In this document: piece by piece, positions 27,111-35,326 of the stretch | Layout of the letters: every line of letters starts with the position of its first letter | How positions within the stretch are numbered: position 1 is the first letter of the stretch | Origin: Acinetobacter seifertii | Lineage (GTDB): Bacteria; Pseudomonadota; Gammaproteobacteria; Pseudomonadales; Moraxellaceae | NCBI RefSeq assembly: GCF_000368065.1 | Contig: NZ_KB851200.1 | Span: 62,001-126,000, forward strand | DNA length: 64,000 bases | Reading direction: 5' to 3' | Translations under genes and position numbers: made by a program | The notes under the pieces: model-generated | What the model was told of the DNA's origin: nothing | Seen by the model: the letters and a program-made list of their open reading frames with translations, nothing else | Database searches by the model: none

Positions 27111-27620
27111 CTAAAAATTATAGGTATAGGTCAAACCACTGTTGGTGGTGATGGTCACTTCACGGACATATTCAGCGGAACAGCCCAAGTAGACTTTTGC
27201 CACTGAGCCATAGCGCATATTTTGGTAATCGTAAGTGCCTTTGCTTCTGCAATTACCACGGTTGATTAAAACCCCTGTGATGGTGGTTGGCGCATCGTTC
27301 AAGGACATGATGTTTAACAAATCGGTATAGCCTGTCATGGAGTATTGTGATTCTTCACGACGGACACGGACTTCAAATTGTTCTTGTACAGTGGGTTCAG
27401 TCCCTTCCTCAGCATTATATGACTCATCTTCCAGAAAGGATTTATCAACGGCTGGAAAATCATCTTCAGATTGAGGCGGAGTTTCAGTCGCATCAGCAGT
27501 GCTATGCTCACTTGTTTGAGTTGGGGTATCCTTTGGTTTTGGTGCATCGTTACCTGAATTACACGCAGTTAAAGTCAGTAGCAACACACTGGATAAAACA
27601 ATCGATGGAATAAAATTCAT
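27111..27620 (-). CDS. Small lipoprotein of unknown function
   Basis: A 169-aa protein with a lipoprotein signal (LLTLTAC; Cys at residue 19). A long Asp/Glu/Thr/Pro-rich linker follows (about 22-80), then a folded C-terminal domain with three cysteines (GNCRSKGTYDY, YLGCSAEY) ending in TITTNSGLTYTYNF. No family is recognised. It is on the same strand as, and downstream of, the larger lipoprotein gene. The two share the chance-looking string MSLNDA. Confidence 0.7.
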   Translation of the reverse strand: MNFIPSIVLSSVLLLTLTACNSGNDAPKPKDTPTQTSEHSTADATETPPQSEDDFPAVDKSFLEDESYNAEEGTEPTVQEQFEVRVRREESQYSMTGYTDLLNIMSLNDAPTTITGVLINRGNCRSKGTYDYQNMRYGSVAKVYLGCSAEYVREVTITTNSGLTYTYNF

Positions 27621-27654
27621 TACACATGCCTATATTTAATCGAATATTGTGATC

Positions 27655-27684
27655 TACAGGGTTGGGTGAAAGCCCAACTCTGTG
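27655..27684. terminator. Hairpin between two lipoprotein genes
   Basis: ACAGGGTTGGG and CCCAACTCTGT pair with one mismatch around TGAAAG. Confidence 0.6.
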
Positions 27685-27733
27685 TATTTAATTGTTTGGT
27701 CAATCAATTTTTTACTTTTTATAAAAGTGGGAA

Positions 27734-28855
27734 TTACTCATCGATCTTTTTAAATACCTTTTCGATCGGCGTGTAGTTTTCCAAGCTAAAATCAAAAGGA
27801 ATTGGCTTTTTCAGTGTCACATCAAATTGCTTTAATCGAGCATTTTCTATGCCGTTGAAATGTTTGCGTTGAAAGGACATGGTGCTCGGTTCAAGGATGG
27901 CAATCGGTTCATTCGCAGAATCAGCTTGAGTGTTGTTGGCCTGATAAATGACTAAGCTCTCTAATTCCAATTTATGATTATTGAAGTTAAAAATGTAACC
28001 GACATACTTCTGTCCACCAGCCGTAATAATATTTTGTGCTAACTCTGGCGTGGATGGGGCTGTGAAATTCACAATAAGATCAGATGCGAAATTCATATTC
28101 TCAAAATGTAATTGTTTCGAATCAGCATCGTAATAAACAAAATTATCAATCGGACCATTTGGTCGATCATTCGGTGTATAGCTGCTTGGCATAAACAGAC
28201 TTTGACCAGACGTAGCATTTAAACTGAGTTCTAAAAGCTTCAAGTCATAATTTAGATGGGCATTTTTAGTATCCAACTCATTTTGAAGTGTCTGAATACG
28301 TTGTTGATATTGTTCTGTACTCTCAAATTGATCTTTTTGTGGTGGAGTCACCTGCATTGTCGATCTTATATAATTGATTGCCGTATCATGCGCTGCACGC
28401 AAAGAATAGTCATCACCTAAAGCAAAAGTGAATGCAGGAAACTGTTGATCAGTATGTCCGATCACTAAAACTTGATTGTTTTTTAAAGCCAGCACATTTC
28501 TTAAATCATTGAGAATGGACTGGAAATACACGCAGTTTGCACAATAATCTGCAACATCGTCATTTTCAGCAAACATCTGCAATCCATAGATGGTTTTATA
28601 CGGTGGATAAAAGGAAAAATACCCCTCATCTTTGATGAGTTCCTGAAAGTCTTCTCCAGTCTTTGTTAGCGGAGGTGTAATTTTATTGCGAGCGATAATC
28701 AAAGGAGAAGAAACAGCCTGTGCAGGGACAGCATCATTCAATGACATGTTTTCAATCTTTTGAGATAGTTCTTTATTCTCTACATCATCTTGTTGTGGTT
28801 TTGAGCAGCCGACCAACGCAAGGCTGGTGAGCAGCGCAATTCAAATGTATTTCAT
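27734..28855 (-). pseudogene. OmpA-like lipoprotein with stop codon in signal peptide
   Basis: A well-placed ATG at 28855 (TAGG upstream) starts MKYI, then TGA at 28843-28841, then IALLTSLALVGCSKPQQ in the same frame: a clear lipoprotein signal with one nonsense codon at position 5. The rest is open for 360 residues from a TTG at 28816. VLVIGHTDQQFPAF...RAAHDTAINYI (about 120-150) resembles the peptidoglycan-binding part of OmpA/Pal proteins. Reinitiation at the TTG would lose export. It is either a recent knock-out or a sequencing error. Confidence 0.75.
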
Positions 28856-28921
28856 CCTATTATTTTCCCCATCCAATATTTTTTAAGTTTTTAAAAATGA
28901 ATTATGAAATTGCCTGTAATT

Positions 28922-29014
28922 TCAAATACATTTTGCTTGGCTGTCATAGGCTCTAGCGATGCTGTTACTGAGCACAATAAGGACAACCAAAATAAGCTGT
29001 GCGATGAATTTCAT
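28922..29014 (-). CDS. Possible 30-aa secreted peptide or gene fragment
   Basis: MKFIAQLILVVLIVLSNSIARA forms a good signal peptide, then only YDSQAKCI before a stop. The ribosome site is weak. It may be the front end of a larger gene that was cut short, or nothing. Confidence 0.3.
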   Translation of the reverse strand: MKFIAQLILVVLIVLSNSIARAYDSQAKCI

Positions 29015-29499
29015 GATTTTTATCCAGCACAAAACACCACTGACCAAAATGGATGCAGCAGTTAATTGATGCCTTGAGTCAATCAGGACACAGTGAAAGC
29101 GTGTGATAAATGAATTGGAATAAAATGCCTGAGAGGCAGAGAAAGTGCAGGGGAATAATAAAGCACAGTAAATTGCGTCATGGTTGACTCCTAGATGAAT
29201 TAGAAGTTCTACCGAATCACTGTCAATTGATTATGGTGGCAGAACGAAAAGGGGTTGACAGACTGGACATCTAGAACCAGCACGCGCGAACGCGTCCCCC
29301 TCCCGTTCTACCGCAAAGGGGGACGAGAAGGTTTTTACACATACAAAGAATACTCAGATGAATAAACTCCGATGCGCTAGATGAGCGGTCTGTCAAAACC
29401 GACTGACAATGTAGGTCAGCCCTTGCATCATAATCGCTGCTAAAAAACAGGTCAATTGATCTGTTTAATCATCATTCAAAAATTGCCTAAAACTGATGA
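29015..29499. other. Non-coding junction region upstream of truncated copA
   Basis: No gene seen. It includes a GC-rich patch unlike its surroundings (29281-29325, CACGCGCGAACGCG then a C/G stem). The sequence upstream of copA does not encode the expected CopA signal peptide, so a rearrangement end lies near 29500. Confidence 0.5.
29293..29325. repeat. GC-rich inverted repeat
   Basis: CGTCCCCCT and AGGGGGACG are 9-bp perfect arms with a 15-base loop, preceded by CACGCGCGAACG. It could be a nick or origin hairpin, a transposon remnant or a terminator; no T-run is present. Confidence 0.45.
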
Positions 29500-31278
29500 A
29501 AAAAAACGCATTCCACAGGTAAGCCTTTAAAACGAATTACGGTTAATGGGAAATTTGTTGCACCTCTTCTTGAGTTTGAGGAAGGTGATGATGCTATTAT
29601 TCGTGTCCATAACAAGCTAAAAAAACAAGATTCTTCTATTCATTGGCACGGGTTAATTCTACCGGGCATCATGGATGGCGTACCCGGATTTAATCAGTTT
29701 GACGGTATTGCCCCTAATAAGACCTACGAATATAAGTTTAAGGTACGCCAAAATGGTACCTATTGGTATCATTCGCATAGTAAAGGTCAAGAACAAGAGG
29801 GCTTGTATGGTCCGTTAGTCATTTACCCCAAAAATAGGACACCTTTAACTGTAGCTGAGAAAACAGATAAGGATTATGTCGTATTACTTTCAGATTTTCA
29901 TGATTCAACTAGTGATAAAATCATGAATAATCTAAAGAAAGAAGCTGACTATTATCAGAACCGTCGTGAAACTGTTTTTGATGTTTTTAAACAAATTAAA
30001 AAAGATGGTTTAAAAGCAACATGGCAAGACCGTTCGATGTGGAACCAGATGCGAATGCTCAAGACAGATATGTCTGATGTGACAAAATATACTTTTTTGA
30101 TGAATGGTAAGACTCCAGAACAAAATTGGACTGGTAATTTTAAGACGGGTGAAAAAGTACGTCTTCGGTTTATTAATGCCTCAGCAATGTCATTCTTTGA
30201 CGTCAGAATCCCTAACTTGAAAATGACGGTAGTCAGTGCAGATGGGCAACCAGTGAAACCTGTTCCGGTTGATGAATTCAGAATAGGGACGGCTGAAACG
30301 TATGATGTTATTGTAGAACCCAAACAATCAAATTATCAAATTGAAGCAGAATCAATTGATAGGAGTGGTTTTTCAGTTGGTTCCTTACATGATGAGAATA
30401 CTCCTCCAATAAATCAAATCAAAATGCCGAAGTCACGTCCTCGTTCTTTATTAACTATGGAAGATATGGGGATGGGGCATGATATGTCTTCTATGGCGGG
30501 CATGAATCACGACATGTCTTCAATGAAAGGCATGGATCATGATATGTCGCCTATGACAGACAGCTCAAAAGATCAGTCAATGTCTGGAATGAACCATGAC
30601 ATGTCTTCAATGAAAGGCATGGATCACGATATGTCGTCTATGACAGACAGCTCAAAAGATCAATCTATGTCAGGTATGAACCATGGCATGCAAATGACTA
30701 CATCTAATGCACCTACACAAGAAAAGAATGGTGATGTTGTATATGGCTGGGCAAATGCTTCAACACCTGTTGGTCAAAAAGCACTTCAATATAGTGACTT
30801 ACAATCTTTAAAGCCTCAACCAGATACTCGTGCCCCTGAACGTGAAATGGAAATCCGTCTTGGTGGGAACATGGAGCGCTATATTTGGACAATTAATGGT
30901 AAGAAGTTTAATGAAACAGAACCATTCAAAGTGAAATACGGGGAACGTATACGCTTGAAATTTGTGAATGACAGTATGATGGCTCACCCAATGCACTTGC
31001 ACGGTATGTTTATGCAGCTTGAAAATGGTCAAGATCCAAGTAATATGCCAAATAAACACACGATCATTGTGCCACCGGGGAAAACAGTTACAACTTTACT
31101 TACTGCTGATGAATTGGGTGAATGGGCTATCCACTGCCATTTGTTATATCACATGGCAGCTGGAATGATGAACAAACTCATTGTGGCAAATGTAGATAGC
31201 AATGATGATGATACGAAAAGTATCGTTGCCCAACCTCAAACTAGCCATGAGGGAGTGAATCAACATGCACATCACTAA
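29500..31278 (+). pseudogene. copA: Multicopper oxidase CopA, 5'-truncated
   Basis: The frame opens after a TGA at 29497-29499 and soon reads TGKPLKRITVNGK, then LEFEEGDDAIIRVHNK and the copper ligands SIHWHGLILP and GTYWYHSHS. The last copper sites, HPMHLHGMFMQ and AIHCHLLYHMAAG, are intact. What is missing is the Tat-type signal peptide and the first part of domain 1. An in-frame ATG at 29671 gives 535 aa but would drop the first copper motif and any export signal, so periplasmic copper oxidation is doubtful. A Met/His-rich insert (about 265-345 from that ATG) holds a tandem repeat. It overlaps copB by 14 bp. Confidence 0.85.
30502..30675 (+). repeat. Two tandem 87-bp units in copA
   Basis: Each unit encodes 29 residues: MNHDMSSMKGMDHDM then S(P/S)MTDSSKDQSMSG. 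The copies differ by a few silent or single changes. Met/His-rich stretches of this kind bind copper, so copy number may tune capacity. Confidence 0.9.
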
Positions 31279-31906
31279 ACAGTTATATTCAAAAACAATT
31301 TTATCTGTTGCTTTAATTGGCTTAGCGGGTATGGCATTTGCGAATGATAATTCGACTGAAAATCTAAATAAGAGTACGTCAAGTATGAGTGTGCTTTTAC
31401 GCGAATCAGGCGGATTAGGCTATGTTGAACGTAATACTGATCAAAAGTCTTCAAACAGCAAAGGGTCTGAAACTTTAGCTTTTAGCCAAAATCATATGAA
31501 CGAGCATGGTGGGCAAATTTATCAGACAACTAAATTTTCCAATGAGTGGATAGTTGATAAAGATGGAAAGGGCAGCTTAGGTTCGAGTTTCGAGGCATTG
31601 ATTGGAACAGATGAAAATCGAATGTTTGTTGAAGCTAATATGAATAAAGCGGAGAGTAATGATCCCAAATATGATGTATCAGCTCTTTACAGTAGAAATG
31701 TTGCACCATTTTGGGATGTACAAGCTGGGGTAAGGTATAGTGAGGACAAAAATAACCGTAATAGTAATCGCATTGATGGCGTTATTGGATTATTAGGCCT
31801 TGCACCTTATTTCTTTGAGACAAAAGCCTACCTTTATGGTGGTGAAAATAATTTTTGGGGAGCCAGTTTTGAGTTTGATCGAGATCTATTACTCACTCAA
31901 AAGCTA

Positions 31907-32993
31907 GGCAGAGTAAAACTTGAAGTGCGACATAAACCACCTAATTAATTTAAAGGGTTTATGGAGTATATAAAATTGTCATACCATCATCTTAACTTTG
32001 AAGATCGTACTGCATTAATGCTTGAGTCAAGAAAAGAAGGCTTTTCAGCCAGAAAATTTGCTGAACTTATTAAAAGACATCCTAGTACGATCTATCGTGA
32101 GCTTAAAAGAAATAGCATCAATGACGTTTATCAAGCTCAATATGCTTCTGATAACACTTTTGCTAGACGTAGACGTGGTCACAGAAAACTCAAAATCGAT
32201 TCAATCCTCTGGAAATTTATTGTTGAAGCGATCCGTTGTTTATGGTCTCCTCAGCAAATAGCAAAGCGTTTAAAGACATTTCCTGATTTGGATCAAACAA
32301 TGAATGTAAGCCATACAACGATTTATTCAACGATACGAGCATTACCCAAGGGTGAGTTGAAAAAAGACTTATTATCCTGTCTACGTCATGAAAATAAAAA
32401 GCGAAAAGCTAACGGTGAACCTAAAAAAGATTCTATATTACAGGATATTAAAACTATTCATGAGCGCCCAGCCGAAGTTCAAGAAAGAAAAATACCGGGT
32501 CATTGGGAAGCTGATTTAATTAAAGGTAAAGACAATAAAAGTTCGATAGCAACACTTATTGAACGAAATACACGGCTCTGTATCTTGGCAACATTACCTG
32601 ATGCAAAGGCAGAATCAGTGCGCAAGGCTTTAACTGAAGCTCTGAAATATTTACCTGCAGAACTGCGTAAAACGTTGACCTATGACCGTGGACGTGAGAT
32701 GTCAGAACATAAAATACTCGAAGAAGATTTAGGCATAGATGTATATTTCTGTGACCCACATTCACCCTGGCAAAAAGGCACATGCGAAAATATGAATGGT
32801 TTAATTAGGCAATATTTACCTAAAGGGATTGATTTAAATCAGGCAGATCAGCATTATTTAAATCAAGTTGCCATGTCACTGAATACTCGTCCTAGAAAGG
32901 CGTTAGATTGGCTTACACCATTAGAGAAATTTGCTCAGCTTGTTGATTATCATATGGCTTTTGAAACTGTCGCACCTCATGTTTGAATTCGCC
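31907..32993 (+). mobile_element. IS30-family element, 1087 bp, ISAba125-like
   Basis: The ends were defined by restoring copB: 1087 bp flanked by a CTA target repeat (31904-31906 and 32994-32996). The imperfect inverted ends begin GGC and contain AAAC(T/A)TGA(A/G)GTGCGACA. It carries one 341-aa transposase gene. The length of 1087 bp and a 341-aa transposase are those I recall for ISAba125, a common Acinetobacter IS that often supplies promoters to neighbouring genes; identity was not checked. Confidence 0.9.
31961..32986 (+). CDS. IS30-family transposase
   Basis: A 341-aa transposase with an N-terminal helix-turn-helix (EGFSARKFAELIKRHPSTIY) and a DDE core: Asp in GHWEADLIKG, Asp in TYDRGREM, Glu in KGTCENMNGLIRQY. 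The gene is complete and fills almost all of the element. Confidence 0.94.
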   Translation: MEYIKLSYHHLNFEDRTALMLESRKEGFSARKFAELIKRHPSTIYRELKRNSINDVYQAQYASDNTFARRRRGHRKLKIDSILWKFIVEAIRCLWSPQQIAKRLKTFPDLDQTMNVSHTTIYSTIRALPKGELKKDLLSCLRHENKKRKANGEPKKDSILQDIKTIHERPAEVQERKIPGHWEADLIKGKDNKSSIATLIERNTRLCILATLPDAKAESVRKALTEALKYLPAELRKTLTYDRGREMSEHKILEEDLGIDVYFCDPHSPWQKGTCENMNGLIRQYLPKGIDLNQADQHYLNQVAMSLNTRPRKALDWLTPLEKFAQLVDYHMAFETVAPHV

Positions 32994-33247
32994 CTAATTA
33001 CTCAGCCATATATTGCAGCAGATATTGTGTTTAATGATAATTCTGATTTTGCTACAAAGTCAGGTTTGTCTGAGTTAAAGACAGGTCTAAAAACTCGTTA
33101 CGAGATTAATAAGCGTATAAGACCATTTGTTGATGTCGCTTATCAATATGAAAAAGGACAGAAATTAACAACTTTTCAAGAAGCTACAAATTCTGAAAAG
33201 GGGTGGTTATACGGGGCAGGTATTGAATTAGTTTTCTAAATATTTTA

Positions 33248-33288
33248 TTAAGAATGAATAATGGTGATATTCCATTATTCATTCTTAA
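33248..33288. terminator. Bidirectional terminator between copB and cadR
   Basis: TTAAGAATGAATAATGG and CCATTATTCATTCTTAA are 17-bp perfect arms with a 7-base loop. It lies between convergent genes. Confidence 0.85.
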
Positions 33289-33693
33289 TTATTTTAAACT
33301 TACGGATAACCCTTCAAGTACTTTACAAGAGTTAATTTCCAAAAAACCAGAGCATTTGCTTCTTAAATCAGAAAGTTGTTGCTTAAGCTGAATCTGTTTT
33401 TGGATATTCTGCTCTAATTGATGAATATGTTTATCAACTAAGATGTTAATAGAACTACAGTTTCCACAAGGTTTGTCTTTGTATGCTAATAAAATTTTTA
33501 TTTCGTCCAAGCTCATATTCAAAGTTCGGCAATTAAGAATAAATAGAAGTCGCTCTAAGTGGTCTTTGTTATAAAGTCGATAATTAGCTTCCGAACGATT
33601 AGGGGCTAGTAATAAAGCTTCTTTTTCATAAAACCGTATTGTAACAACAGGGCAACCGGATAGCTGAGATAATTCACCAATTTTTAAGTTCAT
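33289..33693 (-). CDS. cadR: MerR-family Cd/Pb-responsive regulator
   Basis: A 134-aa MerR-type activator. The helix-turn-helix is at residues 3-40 (KIGELSQLSGCPVVTIRFYE). The metal-binding cysteines Cys76/Cys79 (CGNC), Cys114 and Cys123 fit the CadR/PbrR group. It is divergent from the CDF transporter gene, and the space between holds a MerR-type promoter with a 19-bp spacer and a CTATAG dyad. It likely switches on the CDF-feoAB operon when Cd, Pb or Zn rises. Confidence 0.87.
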   Translation of the reverse strand: MNLKIGELSQLSGCPVVTIRFYEKEALLLAPNRSEANYRLYNKDHLERLLFILNCRTLNMSLDEIKILLAYKDKPCGNCSSINILVDKHIHQLEQNIQKQIQLKQQLSDLRSKCSGFLEINSCKVLEGLSVSLK

Positions 33694-33711
33694 TTCAAGT
33701 CACCTGATCTA

Positions 33712-33742
33712 TTGACTCTATAGTAGCTATAGGGATTTTAAT
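33712..33742 (+). promoter_or_regulatory. MerR-type promoter with CadR-like operator
   Basis: -35 TTGACT (33712-33717) and -10 TTTAAT (33737-33742) are 19 bp apart, the stretched spacing MerR activators correct. The spacer holds CTATAG-TAG-CTATAG, like known CadR/PbrR operators. It points at the CDF transporter gene. Confidence 0.85.
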
Positions 33743-33759
33743 ATGCAATACGTGAAGAT

Positions 33760-35058
33760 ATGACTATAGGCACATCAATGAGTGGTTGCGGTTGTAATCA
33801 AGAAAGTTCTTGTGAAGACACTAAGCAAAAACAAAATGAATCAAAAACAGATTCTTGTAAAATTAAAGATTTAGCTACAGAAGAAAGTGAAAGTTCTTGT
33901 TGCGATAATGAGGTACAGCAAGAACCTAACCCTGATGAAAAAGATTCATGCGGTAGTAAGCAGTCGAATTCATGCTGTGGTTCGGATTCGATAACTTCAC
34001 CTGAAAAGATTAGGGGGAGTGAAGATACAGCGACTTTCATCAGTGACTATAGCATCCCGAAAATGGATTGTTCCGCAGAGGAACAAATGGTTCGGATGAC
34101 TTTATCTTCATTGGTAGATGTTAAGAGCTTGGTTTTTGATTTGCCGAACCGAAACCTAAAAGTTCTGCATAATGGTGAAAGTAATGAAATCACTGCAAAA
34201 CTTGAAGCTCTTGGATTTGGGGCAAAATTAAATAAAACTGAAGCTTATGAAAATAAAGAACAAGCACAAGAAGCTAGTACTTTTCTGATTCCGAAGATGG
34301 ATTGTTCGGCAGAAGAGCAAATGGTAAGAATGGCACTTTCTCCCTTGCATGAAGTTAAAGGTTTATCTTTTGATTTGGCGCAAAGACAGTTAGTTGTTTT
34401 CCATACCAATGGGATTAATGAAATTACCACAAAACTTGAAGCCCTAGGTTTTGGTGCAAAGCTCGTGGAAACAGTAAAAGCCACTGGGGAATTGCCTGAA
34501 ACACCAGATCCGACTAAGCAGGCGAAAGTCCTTAAATTATTACTAGCGATTAATGGTGTTCTTTTTTTTATTGAGTTCATAAGTGGAATTATTGCCGCAT
34601 CGACGGGGCTCATTGCGGACTCTCTTGATATGTTTGCTGATGCGGCCGTTTACGGTATAGCACTTTACGCGGTAGGGAAAGCGGCTAAATACCAATTAAA
34701 AGCAGCTCATTTTGCAGGATGGATTCAACTTTTATTAGCTTTGATCGTTATTATTGATGTTGTCAGACGTTTCATGTTCGGTAGTGAACCAGAGTCAGAT
34801 TTGATGATCATTATTGGCTTCTTAGCACTTATTGCCAATGTGACGTGCTTGTATCTCATTTCTGGGCATAGAGATGGCGGAGCCCATATGAAAGCGAGTT
34901 GGATCTTTTCAGCTAATGACGTAATAGTAAATATGGGGGTTATTTTAGCAGGTGTACTTGTTGCATGGACTGGTTCAGCTTACCCAGATTTGATTATTGG
35001 TATTCTTGTTTCACTGTTTGTACTGAATGGCGCTCGAAAAATTTTGGCGTTGAAGTAG
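33760..35058 (+). CDS. CDF-type cation transporter with Cys-rich head and two HMA-like domains
   Basis: A 432-aa protein of unusual build. Residues 1-85 are Cys-rich (SGCGCNQESSC, ESSCCDNE, SNSCCGSD). Two tandem HMA-like domains follow (about 97-150 and 168-225), each with IPKMDCSAEEQMVRM, where one Cys and a Glu pair replace the usual Cys-x-x-Cys. The last 180 residues are a CDF-like membrane part with a metal-site motif DSLDMFAD in helix 2 and NDVIVN in helix 5, a variant of the usual His-x3-Asp. It likely exports Cd, Zn or Pb, given the CadR-like promoter. Met7 (33778) is an alternative start. Confidence 0.82.
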   Translation: MTIGTSMSGCGCNQESSCEDTKQKQNESKTDSCKIKDLATEESESSCCDNEVQQEPNPDEKDSCGSKQSNSCCGSDSITSPEKIRGSEDTATFISDYSIPKMDCSAEEQMVRMTLSSLVDVKSLVFDLPNRNLKVLHNGESNEITAKLEALGFGAKLNKTEAYENKEQAQEASTFLIPKMDCSAEEQMVRMALSPLHEVKGLSFDLAQRQLVVFHTNGINEITTKLEALGFGAKLVETVKATGELPETPDPTKQAKVLKLLLAINGVLFFIEFISGIIAASTGLIADSLDMFADAAVYGIALYAVGKAAKYQLKAAHFAGWIQLLLALIVIIDVVRRFMFGSEPESDLMIIIGFLALIANVTCLYLISGHRDGGAHMKASWIFSANDVIVNMGVILAGVLVAWTGSAYPDLIIGILVSLFVLNGARKILALK

Positions 35059-35068
35059 GGTGCTGACA

Positions 35069-35326
35069 ATGAATTTATTTCAAGTAAAGCAAGACCAGAC
35101 TGTAAAAATCATTGATCTTAAAAAGGGTGAACAGTATCAAGATAAAAATGATCCTGTTCTGGAGCGTTTAGAACTGCTGGGCTTTAGAGTAGGTGAATCC
35201 TTACAAGTGCTTGCGAAAGGGCTTTTTGGTGGTGATCCTGTGTTGGTTCAAATCGAAACCTCACGTTTCGCCTTAAGAAAAAATGAAGCAGAACGAATTT
35301 TTGTAGAGATTACCAATGGACACTAA
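35069..35326 (+). CDS. feoA: FeoA-type small protein
   Basis: An 85-aa SH3-like FeoA domain (LERLELLGFRVGESLQVL, GGDPVLVQIETSRFALRKNEAERI). FeoA supports FeoB in ferrous iron transport. It sits between the CDF gene and feoB and overlaps feoB by 11 bp. The ATG at 35069 is preferred to a GTG at 35060 that sits only two bases beyond the previous stop codon. Confidence 0.85.
   Translation: MNLFQVKQDQTVKIIDLKKGEQYQDKNDPVLERLELLGFRVGESLQVLAKGLFGGDPVLVQIETSRFALRKNEAERIFVEITNGH

Larger units (their letters stand above)
31265..33239 (+). pseudogene. copB: Copper resistance protein CopB split by IS30 element
   Basis: The 5' part (31265-31906) and 3' part (32997-33239) join in frame after removing the IS and one CTA repeat: 885 bp, 294 aa. 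The junction reads LLLTQKL-ITQPYIAADIVF, typical CopB outer-membrane barrel sequence. The protein has a signal peptide ending GMAFA and the expected DVQAGVRYSED, ELKTGLKTRYEI and GWLYGAGIELVF segments. As it stands the 5' part makes a 227-aa product with 13 IS-encoded residues at its end, lacking the last barrel strands. Together with the broken copA, the CopAB arm seems non-functional. Confidence 0.92.

Noticed and set aside
27335..27613. Frames on both strands inside the small lipoprotein gene
   Set aside because: The lipoprotein frame has a signal peptide and lipobox; the others do not resemble proteins.
28856..29670. XerC/XerD (pdif) recombination site
   Set aside because: Pdif-type modules are common in Acinetobacter accessory DNA, but no sequence close to the XerC and XerD half-sites was seen.
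30502..30675. CRISPR array
   Set aside because: The repeats are contiguous, in frame and coding for Met/His-rich CopA sequence; there are no spacers. No other array was seen in the window.
32931..33239. 102-aa frame starting inside the IS30 transposase
   Set aside because: Its first 21 residues come from the IS; the remainder is the C-terminal end of split copB, so it is listed there.
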